Shown one piece after another: positions 42,736 to 54,378 of a stretch of DNA of 64,000 nt. The position numbers and the translations under genes are program-made. Position 1 is the stretch's first letter. Every line of letters starts with the position of its first letter. Source of the DNA: Reticulitermes speratus (lineage: Eukaryota; Arthropoda; Insecta; Blattodea; Rhinotermitidae); NCBI GenBank assembly GCA_021186555.1, contig JAJKFL010000002.1, positions 2,612,501 to 2,676,500 on the forward strand. The letters are read 5' to 3'. The notes beneath the pieces were generated by a model, which worked only from the letters and a program-made list of their open reading frames with translations, was not told where the DNA came from and ran no database searches.

Positions 42736-44341
42736 TTAACCCTTTAAATACGAAGCATAAACTCTTTTATTTAAACATTCAGCTCGTACCGCGCAGTAAA
42801 CACACTCCGTCTCAGTTATACAAACCAGTAAGTTAATGCTGTACAGTGAAATAATCGCTGTTTGTTCTGAGATCCACACAAAACACATAAATACAGTCCG
42901 TACCGCGCAGTAAACACACTCCGTCTCAGTTATACAAACCAGTCAGTTAATGTTGTACAGTGAAATAATCGCTGTTTGTTCTGAGATCCACACAAAACAC
43001 ATAAAAATCAGTCCGTACCGCGCAGTAAACACACTCCGTCTCAGTTACACAAACCAGTCAGTTAATGTTGTACAGTGAAATAATCGCTGTTTGTTCTGAG
43101 ATCCACACAAAACACATAAATACAGTCCGTACCGCGCAGTAAACACACTCGTCTCAGTTACACAAACCAGTCAGTTAATGTTGTACAGTGAAATAATCGC
43201 TGTTTGTTCTGAGATCCACACAAAACACATAAATACAGTCCGTACCGCGCAGTAAACACACTCCGTCTCAGTTACACAAACCAGTCAGTTAATGTTGTAC
43301 AGTGAAATAATCGCTGTTTGTTCTGAGATCCACACAAAACACATAAATACAGTCCGTACCGCGCAGTAAACACACTCCGTCTCAGTTAACAAACCAGTCA
43401 GTTAATGTTGTACAGTGAAATAATCGCTGTTTGTTCTGAGATCCACACAAAACACATAAATACAGTCCGTACCGCGCAGTAACACACTCCGTCTCAGTTA
43501 CACAAACCAGTCAGTTAATGTTGTACAGTGAAATAATCGCTGTTTGTTCTGAGATCCACACAAAACACATAAATACAGTCCGTACCGCGCAGTAAACACA
43601 CTCCGTCTCAGTTATACAAACCAGTCAGTTAATGCTGTACAGTGAAATAATCGCTGTTTGTTCTGAGATCCACACAAAACACATAAATACAGTCCGTACC
43701 GCGCAGTAAACACACTCCGTCTCAGTTATACAAACCAGTCAGTTAATGCTGTACAGTGAAATAATCGCTGTTTGTTCTGAGATCCACACAAAACACATAA
43801 ATACAGTCCGTACCGCGCAGTAAACACACTCCGTCTCAGTTATACAAACCAGTCAGTTAATGCTTGTACAGTGAAATAATCGCTGTTTGTTCTGAGATCC
43901 ACACAAAACACATAAATACAGTCCGTACCGCGCAGTAAACACACTCCGTCTCAGTTATACAAACCAGTCAGTTAATGCTTGTACAGTGAAATAATCGCTG
44001 TTTGTTCTGAGATCCACACAAAACACATAAATACAGTCCGTACCGCGCAGTAAACACACTCCGTCTCAGTTATACAAACCAGTCAGTTAATGCTGTACAG
44101 TGAAATAATCGCTGTTTGTTCTGAGATCCACACAAAACACATAAATACAGTCCGTACCGCGCAGTAAACACACTCCGTCTCAGTTATACAAACCAGTCAG
44201 TTAATGCTGTACAGTGAAATAATCGCTGTTTGTTCTGAGATCCACACAAAACACATAAATACACTGTGTGGGCAGAACGTAGAATTTGTGAATGTTAAAC
44301 ATGGTGGTACGTATAGTAACCACTGGGCTTTAAAGGGTTAA
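42736..44341 (-). mobile_element. pBsat copy 6, 13 monomers, intact ends
   Basis: Best-defined copy. The plus strand reads TTAACCCTTTAAATACGAAG at 42736, then the tail, 13 monomers in inverse orientation, the head (CACTGTGTGGGCAGAACG, then GTTAAACATGGTGG), and CTTTAAAGGGTTAA ending at 44341. Both ends have TTAA, the exact target of piggyBac-type transposases, next to CCCTTT termini like those of piggyBac relatives (established). The total is about 1.6 kb, of which about 1.49 kb is satellite. No transposase was seen, so it is non-autonomous. Confidence 0.92.
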
Positions 44342-44951
44342 TAACCCCTACTTACGTGACAATTCATCATCAGGTAATTTTGGGGCTTTTTTTTCAGGAA
44401 AATATTCGTTTTATGAGACGGGAAAACAGTATCGAAATGCAGCCATGGCAATCTCTGGTAATACCTTTTGTAGCAGCCCATGTTTCTTTAAAGTTTGCGG
44501 GTATCCTGTATAAAAACGTTAAATGTTGCTGCATTTTCTTACTGAATAATGAGAGCTAAGGCGTAAATTTATGTACCTTTGCGAAAGAAAGTACATTATG
44601 AGGCTTCCGTACTTAAGTACCTGTAAATGTACTTAAAATGTATTTGCTTGGATATTAGCTGGAGGGAATTTAAAAGACGAAGTGGACAGGTCTGTTCGGA
44701 CAGACGGACAGGTCTCGAAATGTAAAGAGGCGAAAGCATATTTGACTAAATCTTCACCGATTTGAACCTCTGCCGGTTGAAAATCAGACCTTAGGTAAGA
44801 CTGCTTAGAAGTGGACAGGCTCATCTTACTGCAATATACTGAATACTGTAATTACTGACCTTGGTGACTTTACTTCCAGCTGTACAGGACAGACGCGATA
44901 CTGATCTGTCATAAATCGCAATGTTCTTGTCAGGCGTAAAGTGTGTAATTC
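44342..44951. other. Unassigned DNA
   Basis: No gene was recognised. A T-rich tract plus CAG at about 44389 followed by GGTAATACC resembles splice sites, but the enclosed codons match nothing known. Confidence 0.45.
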
Positions 44952-45230
44952 TTTTTTTTGGAGAAGGGCCCCGCAGCAAATGCTACAGACGCACCGCAGC
45001 CTTAAGGCTTATTGTGCAACCCTGCGATGAAGATGAAAGATGATCAGTATTTTTCATTTTTACAAGTAATGACGCACCGGTTGAATGAAATTGACAGGGG
45101 AAAACCGAAGTACTAGTGGGGAAAAACCTGTCCCAGTGCCACTTTGTCCACCACAAATCCTACATGGACTAAGCCGGGGTCGAGCCCGGGCCCCCGCGGT
45201 GGGAGGCCGGCGACTAACCACCTGAGCCCA
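44952..45230 (-). mobile_element. SINE-B copy lacking the first bases of its head
   Basis: Minus-strand copy with poly-A (T's at 44952-44959), body and box B (GGGCTCGACCCCGG, mutated). It ends at TGGGCTCAGG, so the GGCCGTGCCA start is missing. Confidence 0.88.
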
Positions 45231-45534
45231 ATTTTTGTGTTACATATTTAGTTCCGGAAGTAACTCTGTATGTGTCTTCTGAACTGAAACACATAAACAC
45301 TTTATCAAGTTACTTTTGTTCCCTTCTTTATTAACTCCATATTTTGTTACGTTTTTTAACTTTATCACAACGTTCACCTTTTAGGCACTTTCATATCAAT
45401 TGTTTTTATAAACAATATGTTAATATTCTGAATGCTGTCAGACGAAAAATTTGATTTGTCTTAAATAGATTTTGACAGCACTTTCCTGTATAGTTATGTT
45501 CTGCGATACGTAAGTTGACTTAAGACAAGGGGTT
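45231..45534. other. Unassigned DNA
   Basis: No gene or repeat was recognised. Confidence 0.45.
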
Positions 45535-45792
45535 CCCCCCCCCCCATGGCTCGACAGCCCCTTGGGGGCCTAGGTCCGCCTCATTTTTCGAGGCTTCACG
45601 ATCACACTCAGACACACCACACTCGGTAGGACTCCTCTGGACGAGTGATCAGCCCGTCGCAGAGACCTCTACCTAACAACACACAACAACACAACACAAA
45701 CATCCATGCCCCCGGTCGGATTCGAACCCACAATCCCAGGAAGCGAGCGGCCGTAGACCCACGCCTTAGACCGCGAGGCCACTGCGATCGGC
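45535..45792 (-). mobile_element. SINE-A copy with a poly-G in place of the poly-A tail
   Basis: Minus-strand full-length SINE-A with box B GGGTTCGAATCC. The tail position holds C11 on the plus strand (45535-45545) where other copies have T's. The flanks CAAGGGGTTC and CAAGGGTTCT look like a target duplication. Confidence 0.87.
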
Positions 45793-46261
45793 CAAGGGTT
45801 CTTTGCATGTCATAATTAAGACAACTTTTATTCGTATTTTATATGTTCTCCCTGATGAAGGTCCAGCCTGGACGAAACATGTAGTAGGAGAATTAAAATT
45901 AAGTGTGTTCTCCCTAACTTTGTGTGTACTGTCTTTGTTTATTGCTGAAATACGATATTATGATATTTCGTATAAACTGACCTTAAGGAATGCTTTCAAA
46001 ACAAACATAAATTTGGAAGTACCTGTTTTAGGATCTACAAGCAGGTGTCGGATTTCCTGAGAGAATTTTTCTGTATATTCTTCAGTGCTCTCATGCAAAT
46101 ATCGGGGCAGCTCTGTGACAGGTTCCCTCCAAAGCCTCTTCTCAGTTTTGCAAATTACTGCCTTTCGCAAATTTTATTAGCATTAAATAAAGAAATATTG
46201 TGTAGTGTCTTTAAATAATTCGCGAACAAATTTTAAAAATTAAAAGCAATTTAAAAAACTG
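45793..46261. other. Unassigned DNA with a foldback half-module
   Basis: CCCTGATGAAGGTCC and ACGAAACATGTAG near 45849-45884 resemble a foldback arm. No partner or gene was seen. Confidence 0.45.
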
Positions 46262-46404
46262 ACATCACGTGTTCACCTTACATCACGTGTTCACCTTACG
46301 TCACGTGTTCCGTGTTCTTGCTCTGCAGTGTGCTGATATGCTTACAGAATGTCACGAATATACCGCAACTGTCCAAACACGTGACGTAAGTTGAACACGT
46401 GACA
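46262..46404. repeat. CACGTG-containing repeat with inverted copies
   Basis: Three 18-bp units of TCACGTGTTCACCTTAC type lie at 46265-46313. Inverted copies at 46377-46404 include CACGTGACGTAAGTTGAAC. Five CACGTG hexamers, the E-box palindrome, occur in 145 bp. Structure seen directly; any binding role is inference. Confidence 0.75.
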
Positions 46405-46454
46405 GTGACACCTTTATCATCTCTTCTATTCTCTAAGCATGCATATTTAGATTT

Positions 46455-46676
46455 TTTCTCCCTATGGCTCGACAGCCCCTTGGGGGCCTAGGCCTCCTCA
46501 TTTTTCGAGGCTTCGCGATCACACATTTTAGACACACCATACTCGGTAGGACTCCTCTGGACGAGTGATCAGTCTGTCGCAGAGACCTCTACCTGACAAC
46601 ACACAACACTCACAACAGACAGACATACATGCTCTCGGTGGGATTCGAACCCGCAATCCCAGCAAGCGAGCGGCTG
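46455..46676 (-). mobile_element. SINE-A copy, truncated at its head, with target duplication
   Basis: Minus-strand copy lacking about 45 bp of the tRNA-like head. It is flanked by perfect 11-bp ATTTAGATTTT (46444-46454 and 46677-46687). The duplication lies right at the truncation, so the copy was short when inserted. Confidence 0.92.
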
Positions 46677-46881
46677 ATTTAGATTTTAGACGAACCGTAA
46701 TATCAACATAATCCGCTTATGCTTCAAACCAATTGTTTTATAACTAAGTTTATATATCTTTTTCAGTCGACGGCTATCTTCACTTTATACTTAACTTACA
46801 ATTTCGTATTACAGACAGAGCTGTAAGCAAACTTCTGCTGACATTTGTATTATTGACTGTCATGATTTGAGACGCCAGTGT

Positions 46882-47045
46882 AAGGTCTAGGCTCAGGTTG
46901 GACGATCCAGGATTCAATTCCGGACGGAATCAAGAAAATTTTATATTTTCCAAAACATCCATTGATGCAGTGGGCCGCACCCAACCCCTAGACAATCTCT
47001 GCTGGGGGGGGGGGGGTTGGACCGAACCTCAGAAGCACTGCGTCA
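46882..47045 (+). mobile_element. Decayed SINE of the C/D group
   Basis: TTGGACGATCCAGGATTCAA and TTCCGGACGG align with the head of SINE-C/D. The body is heavily decayed and has a G12 run near 47006. Confidence 0.55.
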
Positions 47046-47214
47046 AATTTGGAGTAATGCATTTATTCTCTAGAGATCTGTAGGCCGTTCATTAAAAGCC
47101 CTGCACTTAAGTTCGAAGCAGTTCAGTATCTCGCACTGTATATTCAGTGTTTACAACGTTCCACGTCTGCTCTTTTCTCGTCTTCTTGTAAACACTAAAC
47201 TTATCCGTCTCGAC

Positions 47215-47443
47215 GCCCTGGAGGCTTGTAGAGGAAGCAGAGGTACAGCTTAACTAATTCTTGACCTCGGTGTTAGATGGAGATGAGTGGTCAGCATCAC
47301 GCTACGGTCGCCTTACCCTCGGGATTGGTGGGTCCCAGAGCAAGTCTGGGCGATTCGGAGAAGAGAAAAATATCTTGTTCCTGCCGGGATACGAACCCCA
47401 GACCACAGCCTGGTTACTATACTGATTGAGCTATCTCGGCTGT
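47215..47443 (-). mobile_element. SINE-D copy, near full length
   Basis: Minus-strand copy. Its head ATAGCTCAATCAGTATAGTA and box B GGGGTTCGTATCCC can be read on the minus strand. The tail side has ACAGCTTAACTAATTCTTGA on the plus strand. Diverged. Confidence 0.78.
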
Positions 47444-48023
47444 CACTTCTTGTGATTACAGATTGTTCATGTGCTTATTGTATACGGTGTGTTGTGTACA
47501 GCGCTCGAGGGTGAACCAGAACCCGTTTAAATGTTAACACATGCTACTCCCCGCTAACCAGTAGATGGACTGTGTGGATGGTACTAGACCAATAGCTATT
47601 CACAAGATGTCATATTTGACAGAAATCTCAAAACATCGAATACATGAAATATACCTATAAACAAAATATTATTGCAATACAAGGCGTTTTTGGTGACGTG
47701 GATTAGGTTTGGGTTGTGCCAAATTTCAGCTGGGTAACTTTGTTATATATCGAGCGGAATTTAGGGCTTTACAGTATCCTAGAATTAATTGCTGTGGCAA
47801 ACGAACGTACAATTGGAGCGTGGAAGTATTTTGTTCGTGATTTGTATTAAATTGTTGGTGTGGTAAAAGAAAAATTAATTTGGGATTTTGTGATATTAAA
47901 ATTAAATGTAGTCGATTGGTTGGTACTATGTAAAAATAATTAACTTTTTTCAGTAGTGGGAAATACATATATATGCAAATTGTAACAATTCAAGGGACAT
48001 AGAGGTAGAGCTTTTAAAGCATA
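47444..48023. other. Unassigned DNA
   Basis: No gene or repeat was recognised. Confidence 0.45.
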
Positions 48024-48935
48024 CGATCCTTTTAAAGCCTACTGGTTACTATATGTACCACCGTGTTTAACATTCAACAATTCTACGTTCTGCCCACACA
48101 GTGTATTTATGTGTTTTGTGTGGATCTCAGAACAAACAGCGATTATTTCACTGTACAGCATTAACTGACTGGTTTGTATAACTGAGACGGAGTGTGTTTA
48201 CTGCGCGGTACGGACTGTATTTATGTGTTTTGTGTGGATCTCAGAACAAACAGCGATTATTTCACTATACAGCAGTAACTGACTGTTTGTATAACTGAGA
48301 CGGAGTGTGTTTACTGCGCGGTACGGACTGTATTTATGTGTTTTGTGTGGATCTCAGAACAAACAGCGATTATTTCACTATACAGCAGTAACTGACTCTT
48401 TGTATAACTGAGACGGAGTGTGTTTACTGCGCGGTACGGACTGTATTTATGTGTTTTGCGTGGATCTCAGAACAAACAGCGATTATTTCACTGTACAACA
48501 TTAACTGACTGGTTTGTATAACTGAGACGGAGTGTGTTTACTGCGCGGTGCGGACTGTATTTATGTGTTTTGTGTGGATCTCAGAACAAACAGCGATTAT
48601 TTCACTATACAGCAGTAACTGACTGGTTTGTATAACTGAGACGGAGTGTGTTTACTGCGCGGTACGGACTGTATTTATGTGTTTTGTGTGGATCTCAGAA
48701 CAAACAGCGATTATTTCACTGTACAACATTAACTGACTGGTTTGTATAACTGAGACGGAGTGTGTTTACTGCGCGGTACGGACTGTATTTATGTGTTTTG
48801 TGTGGATCTCAGAACAAACAGCGATTATTTCACTATACAGCATTAACTGACTGTTTGTATAACTGAGACGGAGTGTGTTTACTGCGCGGTGAGGACTAAC
48901 TGTAATTGAGGTTATGTTGGTCTTTAATGGGTTAC
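48024..48935 (+). mobile_element. pBsat copy 7, 7 monomers (shortest array)
   Basis: The head starts ATCCTTTTAAAGCCTACTGG, with the TTAA eroded. About seven monomers follow, and the tail ends GTCTTTAATGGGTTAC. Several monomers share CTATACAGCAGTAACTGAC, a local variant absent from most other copies. Confidence 0.9.
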
Positions 48936-49099
48936 TTGTGTTTTACCGTAATTTTCTGTGGCGCATTGTAGCATTACGTAACGTGATTTTCTTAAATATT
49001 ACCTTTCTTCTCTGACTCTTGTCCCACGCCTCATCCCGTCGAACAAACTGAGCAGACTCTGATCATATCCCTAGTGTCATTAGTGAGTTCCTCACGCTT

Positions 49100-49911
49100 C
49101 AGACAACGGCATATTGCTTGGTTTATACGCAGATGTCTTTGTGCTACTGGCTAAGGAAGGAATGGTGCTACAGAGCATGATTGATAGACTAACTGAGATT
49201 GGAAGACGCTACGGAATGGAAATGAATGTGGAAAAGAATAAGGTAATGAGAATCCCAAAGCAACCAGTCCCAATACAGATTATGATAGATCAGAAACAAC
49301 CGGAGAATGTGGAATATTTCAATTATTTGGGTAGCATGATAACAAATGATGCAAGGTGTACACGTGAAATTATATCCAGAATTGCCATGGCAAGAGCAGC
49401 GTTCAACAACAAGAAAACTCTTTTCACCAGCAAACTGGACTTAAATTTAAGGAAGAAACTAGTAAAGTGCTACATTTGGAGCGTAGCTTTGTGTGGTGCT
49501 GAAACGTGGACACTTGGGAAAGTGGATCAGAAGTATCTGGAAAGTTTTGAAATGTGGTGCTGGAGAAGAATGGAGAAGATCAGTTGGACCGATCGCGTGA
49601 GAAATTAAGAAGTATTACACAGAGTGAAGGAGGAGAGGAATATCGTACATGCAATAAAAAGAAGAAAGGCTAACTGGATTGGTCACATCTTGCGTAGAAA
49701 CTGCCTTCTGAAACATGTGATTGAAGGAAAGTTAGAGGGAAGGATAGAGATGACGGGACGACGAGGGAGAAGACGTAAGGAGCTACTGGATGACCTTAAG
49801 GAAAAGAGAAGATACTGTAAATTGAAAGAGGAAGCACTAGATCGCACTCTATGGAGAACTCGCTTTGGAAGAGGCTACGGACCTGTCGTAAGACAGACTG
49901 CAGAATGATCA
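49100..49911 (+). mobile_element. LINE family L-B, reverse transcriptase C-terminal part
   Basis: The plus-strand frame 49114-49908 reads GLYADVFVLLAKEGMV (RT active-site region), then NVEYFNYLGSMIT, VALCGAETWTLGKVD, EMWCWRRMEKISWTDRVRN, and after one in-frame TAA (49606-49608) EVLHRVKEERN, KANWIGHILRRNCLLKHV and GRRGRRRKELLDDL. The catalytic YADD box reads YADV, losing one Asp. The TAA replaces a Glu codon that is kept in the copy at 54379. Length is about 260 codons of an expected 900 or more, so it is 5'-truncated. The order RT, YLGS, WTD, WIGH-LRR is that of RTE-like insect LINEs (inference). Confidence 0.9.
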
Positions 49912-50138
49912 GTAGACTCGGCCCTTCGCTTGGTGCTCCAAAAAAAGACGGACTTACTGTAACGCTAGCTGTTTCCGTCCTCAGCTGAGAGGACGCCTCC
50001 CCAGAGGCGTCAGGGGGTTATTATGTTTCTGTCACGTGCATTTTTCATCTAGGTTACATTTCTAGTCTTTGTTCAACGAGCCGTGTCCAGAAAGTAAACT
50101 AATATAAACTTAAAAACTTTATCTATTGTAAGTTTTCT

Positions 50139-51796
50139 GTAGTTACATTTACATTGCACTCGTCCCACAGCAGTGTTACAGTTTCCTGTAGTTACATTTA
50201 CATTGCACTCGTCCCACAGCAGTGTTACAGTTTCCTGTAGTTACATTTACATTGCACTCGTCCCACAGCAGTGTTACAGTTTCCTGTAGTTACATTTACA
50301 TTGCACTCGTCCCACAGCAGTGTTACAGTTTCCTGTAGTTACATTTACATTGCACTCGTCCCACAGCAGTGTTACAGTTTCCTGTAGTTACATTTACATT
50401 GCACTCGTCCCACAGCAGTGTTACAGTTTCCTGTAGTTACATTTACATTGCACTCGTCCCACAGCAGTGTTACAGTTTCCTGTAGTTACATTTACATTGC
50501 ACTCGTCCCACAGCAGTGTTACAGTTTCCTGTAGTTACATTTACATTGCACTCGTCCTACAGCAGTGTTACAGTTTCCTGTAGTTACGTTTACATTGCAC
50601 TCGTCCCACAGCAGTGTTACAGTTTCCTGTAGTTACATTTACATTGCACTCGTCCTACAGCAGTGTTACAGTTTCCTGTAGTTACATTTACATTGCACTC
50701 GTCCTACAGCAGTGTTACAGTTTCCTGTAGTTACATTTACATTGCACTCGTCCTACAGCAGTGTTACAGTTTCCTGTAGTTACATTTACATTGCACTCGT
50801 CCTACAGCAGTGTTACAGTTTCCTGTAGTTACGTTTACATTGCACTCGTCCCACAGCAGTGTTACAGTTTCCTGTAGTTACATTTACATTGCACTCGTCC
50901 TACAGCAGTGTTACAGTTTCCTGTAGTTACATTTACATTGCACTCGTCCTACAGCAGTGTTACAGTTTCCTGTAGTTACATTTACATTGCACTCGTCCTA
51001 CAGCAGTGTTACAGTTTCCTGTAGTTACATTTACATTGCACTCGTCCTACAGCAGTGTTACAGTTTCCTGTAGTTACGTTTACATTGCACTCGTCCCACA
51101 GCAGTGTTACAGTTTCCTGTAGTTACATTTACATTGCACTCGTCCTACAGCAGTGTTACAGTTTCCTGTAGTTACATTTACATTGCACTCGTCCTACAGC
51201 AGTGTTACAGTTTCCTGTAGTTACGTTTACATTGCACTCGTCCCACAGCAGTGTTACAGTTTCCTGTAGTTACATTTACATTGCACTCGTCCTACAGCAG
51301 TGTTACAGTTTCCTGTAGTTACATTTACATTGCACTCGTCCTACAGCAGTGTTACAGTTTCCTGTAGTTACATTTACATTGCACTCGTCCTACAGCAGTG
51401 TTACAGTTTCCTGTAGTTACATTTACATTGCACTCGTCCTACAGCAGTGTTACAGTTTCCTGTAGTTACATTTACATTGCACTCGTCCTACAGCAGTGTT
51501 ACAGTTTCCTGTAGTTACATTTACATTGCACTCGTCCTACAGCAGTGTTACAGTTTCCTGTAGTTACATTTACATTGCACTCGTCCTACAGCAGTGTTAC
51601 AGTTTCCTGTAGTTACATTTACATTGCACTCGTCCTACAGCAGTGTTACAGTTTCCTGTAGTTACGTTTACATTGCACTCGTCCCACAGCAGTGTTACAG
51701 TTTCCTGTAGTTACATTTACATTGCACTCGTCCTACAGCAGTGTTACAGTTTCCTGTAGTTACATTTACATTGCACTCGTCCCACAGCAGTGTTAC
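50139..51796. repeat. 49-bp satellite, about 34 units
   Basis: The unit is GTAGTTACATTTACATTGCA plus CTCGTCCCACAGCAGTGTTA plus CAGTTTCCT. The early part is mostly CCCAC and the later part mostly CCTAC. A rare ACGTTT form always goes with CCCAC and recurs at spacings of 245, 245, 147 and 441 bp (5, 5, 3 and 9 units), a higher-order pattern. Confidence 0.96.
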
Positions 51797-51952
51797 CCAA
51801 TCAGCATCTACTGTAAACACTGTTGTTGTTTGACCTAAACCATCTGCCTGTGCATAAAAGCAAATTCATTCTATTTATACATATTTTTATGTGCCTGGCT
51901 TTCCGCAACAATCAGTGTAGTATTCTACAATTTTCTTACTTTTATTGTCTAG

Positions 51953-52388
51953 TTTCTTAGCTCCCTAATATGCAGACATGCTATTGGTCTGACGGTACTG
52001 CAGTATTGTTGATATTTCTTAGCTCCCTAATATGCAGACATGCTATTGGTCTGACGGTACTGCAGTATTGTTGATATTTCTTAGCTCCCTAATATGCAGA
52101 CATGCTATTGGTCTGACGGTACTGCAGTATTGTTGATATTTCTTAGCTCCCTAATATGCAGACATGCTATTGGTCTGACGGTACTGCAGTATTGTTGATA
52201 TTTCTTAGCTCCCTAATATGCAGACATGCTATTGGTCTGACGGTACTGCAATATTGTTGATATTTCTTAGCTTCCTAATATGCAGACATGCTATTGGTCT
52301 GACGGTACTGCAGTATTGTTGATATTTCTTAGCTCCCTAATATGCAGATATGCTATTGGTCTGACGGTACTGCAGTATTGTTGATATT
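51953..52388. repeat. 62-bp tandem repeat, 7 units
   Basis: Unit with TTTCTTAGCTCCCTAATATG, CAGACATGCTATTGGTCTGA and CGGTACTGCAGTATTGTTGA. It contains TTGGTCTGACGGTACTG, which shares GGTCTGACGGT with the 36-bp satellite at 32541-34086. Confidence 0.95.
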
Positions 52389-52689
52389 TGCTACGTTATA
52401 TCGAATTTCATTTGGCTCCAAACGGATTTCTGCTGTTCCTGTGTTTGGCTAAGTCCTGTATGTACCTTATGTGAAAAAAATTTGCGAGTAATTTTGTGAT
52501 TTCTTTAAAAACAGTCTGCACTTTAGTAATAGAAAAATAGATGGGATTAATAGGCGACGGACTGCAAACTGCTGATCGTATTTAAAGGGTAAGTTCTTCT
52601 GATATGGTAAGCTATGTCGTACTGAGTTCCTGACGTTTAGAAAGGATTATAGTGTAGGGTAAAGCAGATCAAGATTCTAGGGAAATATG
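52389..52689. other. Unassigned DNA
   Basis: No gene was recognised between the two arrays. Confidence 0.45.
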
Positions 52690-53421
52690 TAACAAAAGAC
52701 ATAACATAACTTCCCATAAGACTTTAATCGTAACAAAAGACATAACATAACTTCCCATAAGACTTCAATCGTACCAAAAGACATAGCATAACTTCCTATA
52801 AGACTTAAATCGTACCAAAAGACATAGAATAACTTGCTATAAGACTTCAATCTTAACAAAAGACAGCATAACTTCCCATAAGACTTCATCCGTACCAAAT
52901 TACATAGCATAACTTCCCATAATACTTCATCCGTACCAAATTACATAGCATAACTTCCCATAAGACTTCATCCGTACCAAATTACATAGCATAACTTCCC
53001 ATACGACTTCATCCGTACCAAATTACATAGCATAACTTCCCATACGACTTCATCCGTACCAAATTACATAGCATAACTTCCCATAAGACTTCATACGTAC
53101 CAAATTACATAGCATAACTTCCCATAAGACTTCATCCGTACCAAATTACATAGCATAACTTCCCATAAGACTTCATCCGTACCAAATTACATAGCATAAC
53201 TTCCCATAAGACTTCATCCGTACCAAATTACATAGCATAACTTCCCATAAGACTTCATACGTACCAAATTACATAGCATAACTTCCCATACGACTTCATC
53301 CGTACCAAATTACATAGCACAACTTCCCATAAGACTTCATCCGTACCAAATTACATAGCATAACTTCCCATAAGACTTCATACGTACCAAATTACATAGC
53401 ATAACTTCCCATAAGACTTCA
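52690..53421. repeat. 41-bp satellite, about 18 units
   Basis: The unit is CATAACTTCCCATAAGACTT plus CATCCGTACCAAATTACATA plus G. The first four or five units are diverged (ACAAAAGACATAACATAAC), and the others are nearly uniform, with CATACG, CATAAG and CATCC/CATAC variants. The old edge and young centre are typical of unequal exchange. Confidence 0.95.
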
Positions 53422-54378
53422 ATTTTGGGGAGTAACACTGTCAAATACCTCAAATCTTGAAATCGTCATAGTTAATTATAATATTGTCTTTGCTTGCTGA
53501 AGGTTTTAGAAAAATTTATGAACTTCGTATGAACTCTGAATTATTGTCTCTTGTGTTGTACTTTTATTCACGTTATAAAATTCATTGATGAATGTAAAAT
53601 TTTAGTGTTTGTATAATTTGTGCGTTGTGTGTACAACGGACGTCTGCGACACTACGTGCCATATAACGTCGTTAAGGCCGAGTCATTCGTTTCATATTTC
53701 AACCTGTCAGTGTAACTTCGGCAGTGTTGGCAGCCATGTGAGCAACATATTTATACCTGCAGTAAATTAATGTCACGATCAATGAGGAGTGGAAAGCCCC
53801 AAAGAAGGCAATAAGTAAATATATGTCTAACTGAAATGTGTGTTGGAAACAGAAAAGCACGAGTTTTGTAGAACATGTCGAACTCTCCATGTTCAGGACG
53901 TGACTGAACCTGCTAACACGCTTAAAATAATGATTAAAGTGAAAGATTCTGACGACATTATGCAGCATTAGGCTGGACTAGTGTCGTGAAATTTGTATTT
54001 TTCTTAGGTTTAAAACGCATCGTAATTTCAAAAATGTCATCTGATTTCATTAGCTCTAAAAGGTGCTGATGGGAGGGGTTTTTCTAACCGCGTGGGCCCC
54101 ACTGACAGATGCTGCTTCTTAAAAACCGGCCCACCAGATTAGGGTTTCTTTCCTCCGTTAGCACCTGAAAAAAACGGACCCAATTTGCGGAACATTTGAG
54201 GTATGAAAAATCTCAAGTCAATGTGCAGTGTCCAAAACATAACTGTGTTGGTAATTATTTAATGTCTACTACCAATTGCGCCACGTATATAAGAATTACG
54301 TGAGACAGAAAGCTGTAGGACCTACAGTCACTAAGTTTGTTGACAAGAACTAAGGACTTACTGGCCTCAAAGCCTGTA
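53422..54378. other. Unassigned DNA
   Basis: No gene was recognised. A minus-strand open frame of 89 codons at 53699-53968 matches nothing known to me. Confidence 0.45.

Noticed and set aside
44389-44461. Small exon between TTTTTTTTCAG and GGTAATACC
   Set aside because: Splice-like signals are present, but the codons match no Rab segment or other known protein and nothing links it to a gene.
50139-51796. CRISPR-like regular repeats
   Set aside because: Units are contiguous, with no unique spacers, and the DNA is eukaryotic.
53699-53968. 89-codon minus-strand open frame
   Set aside because: It has no recognisable domain, splice context or second copy. Chance is the simplest explanation.
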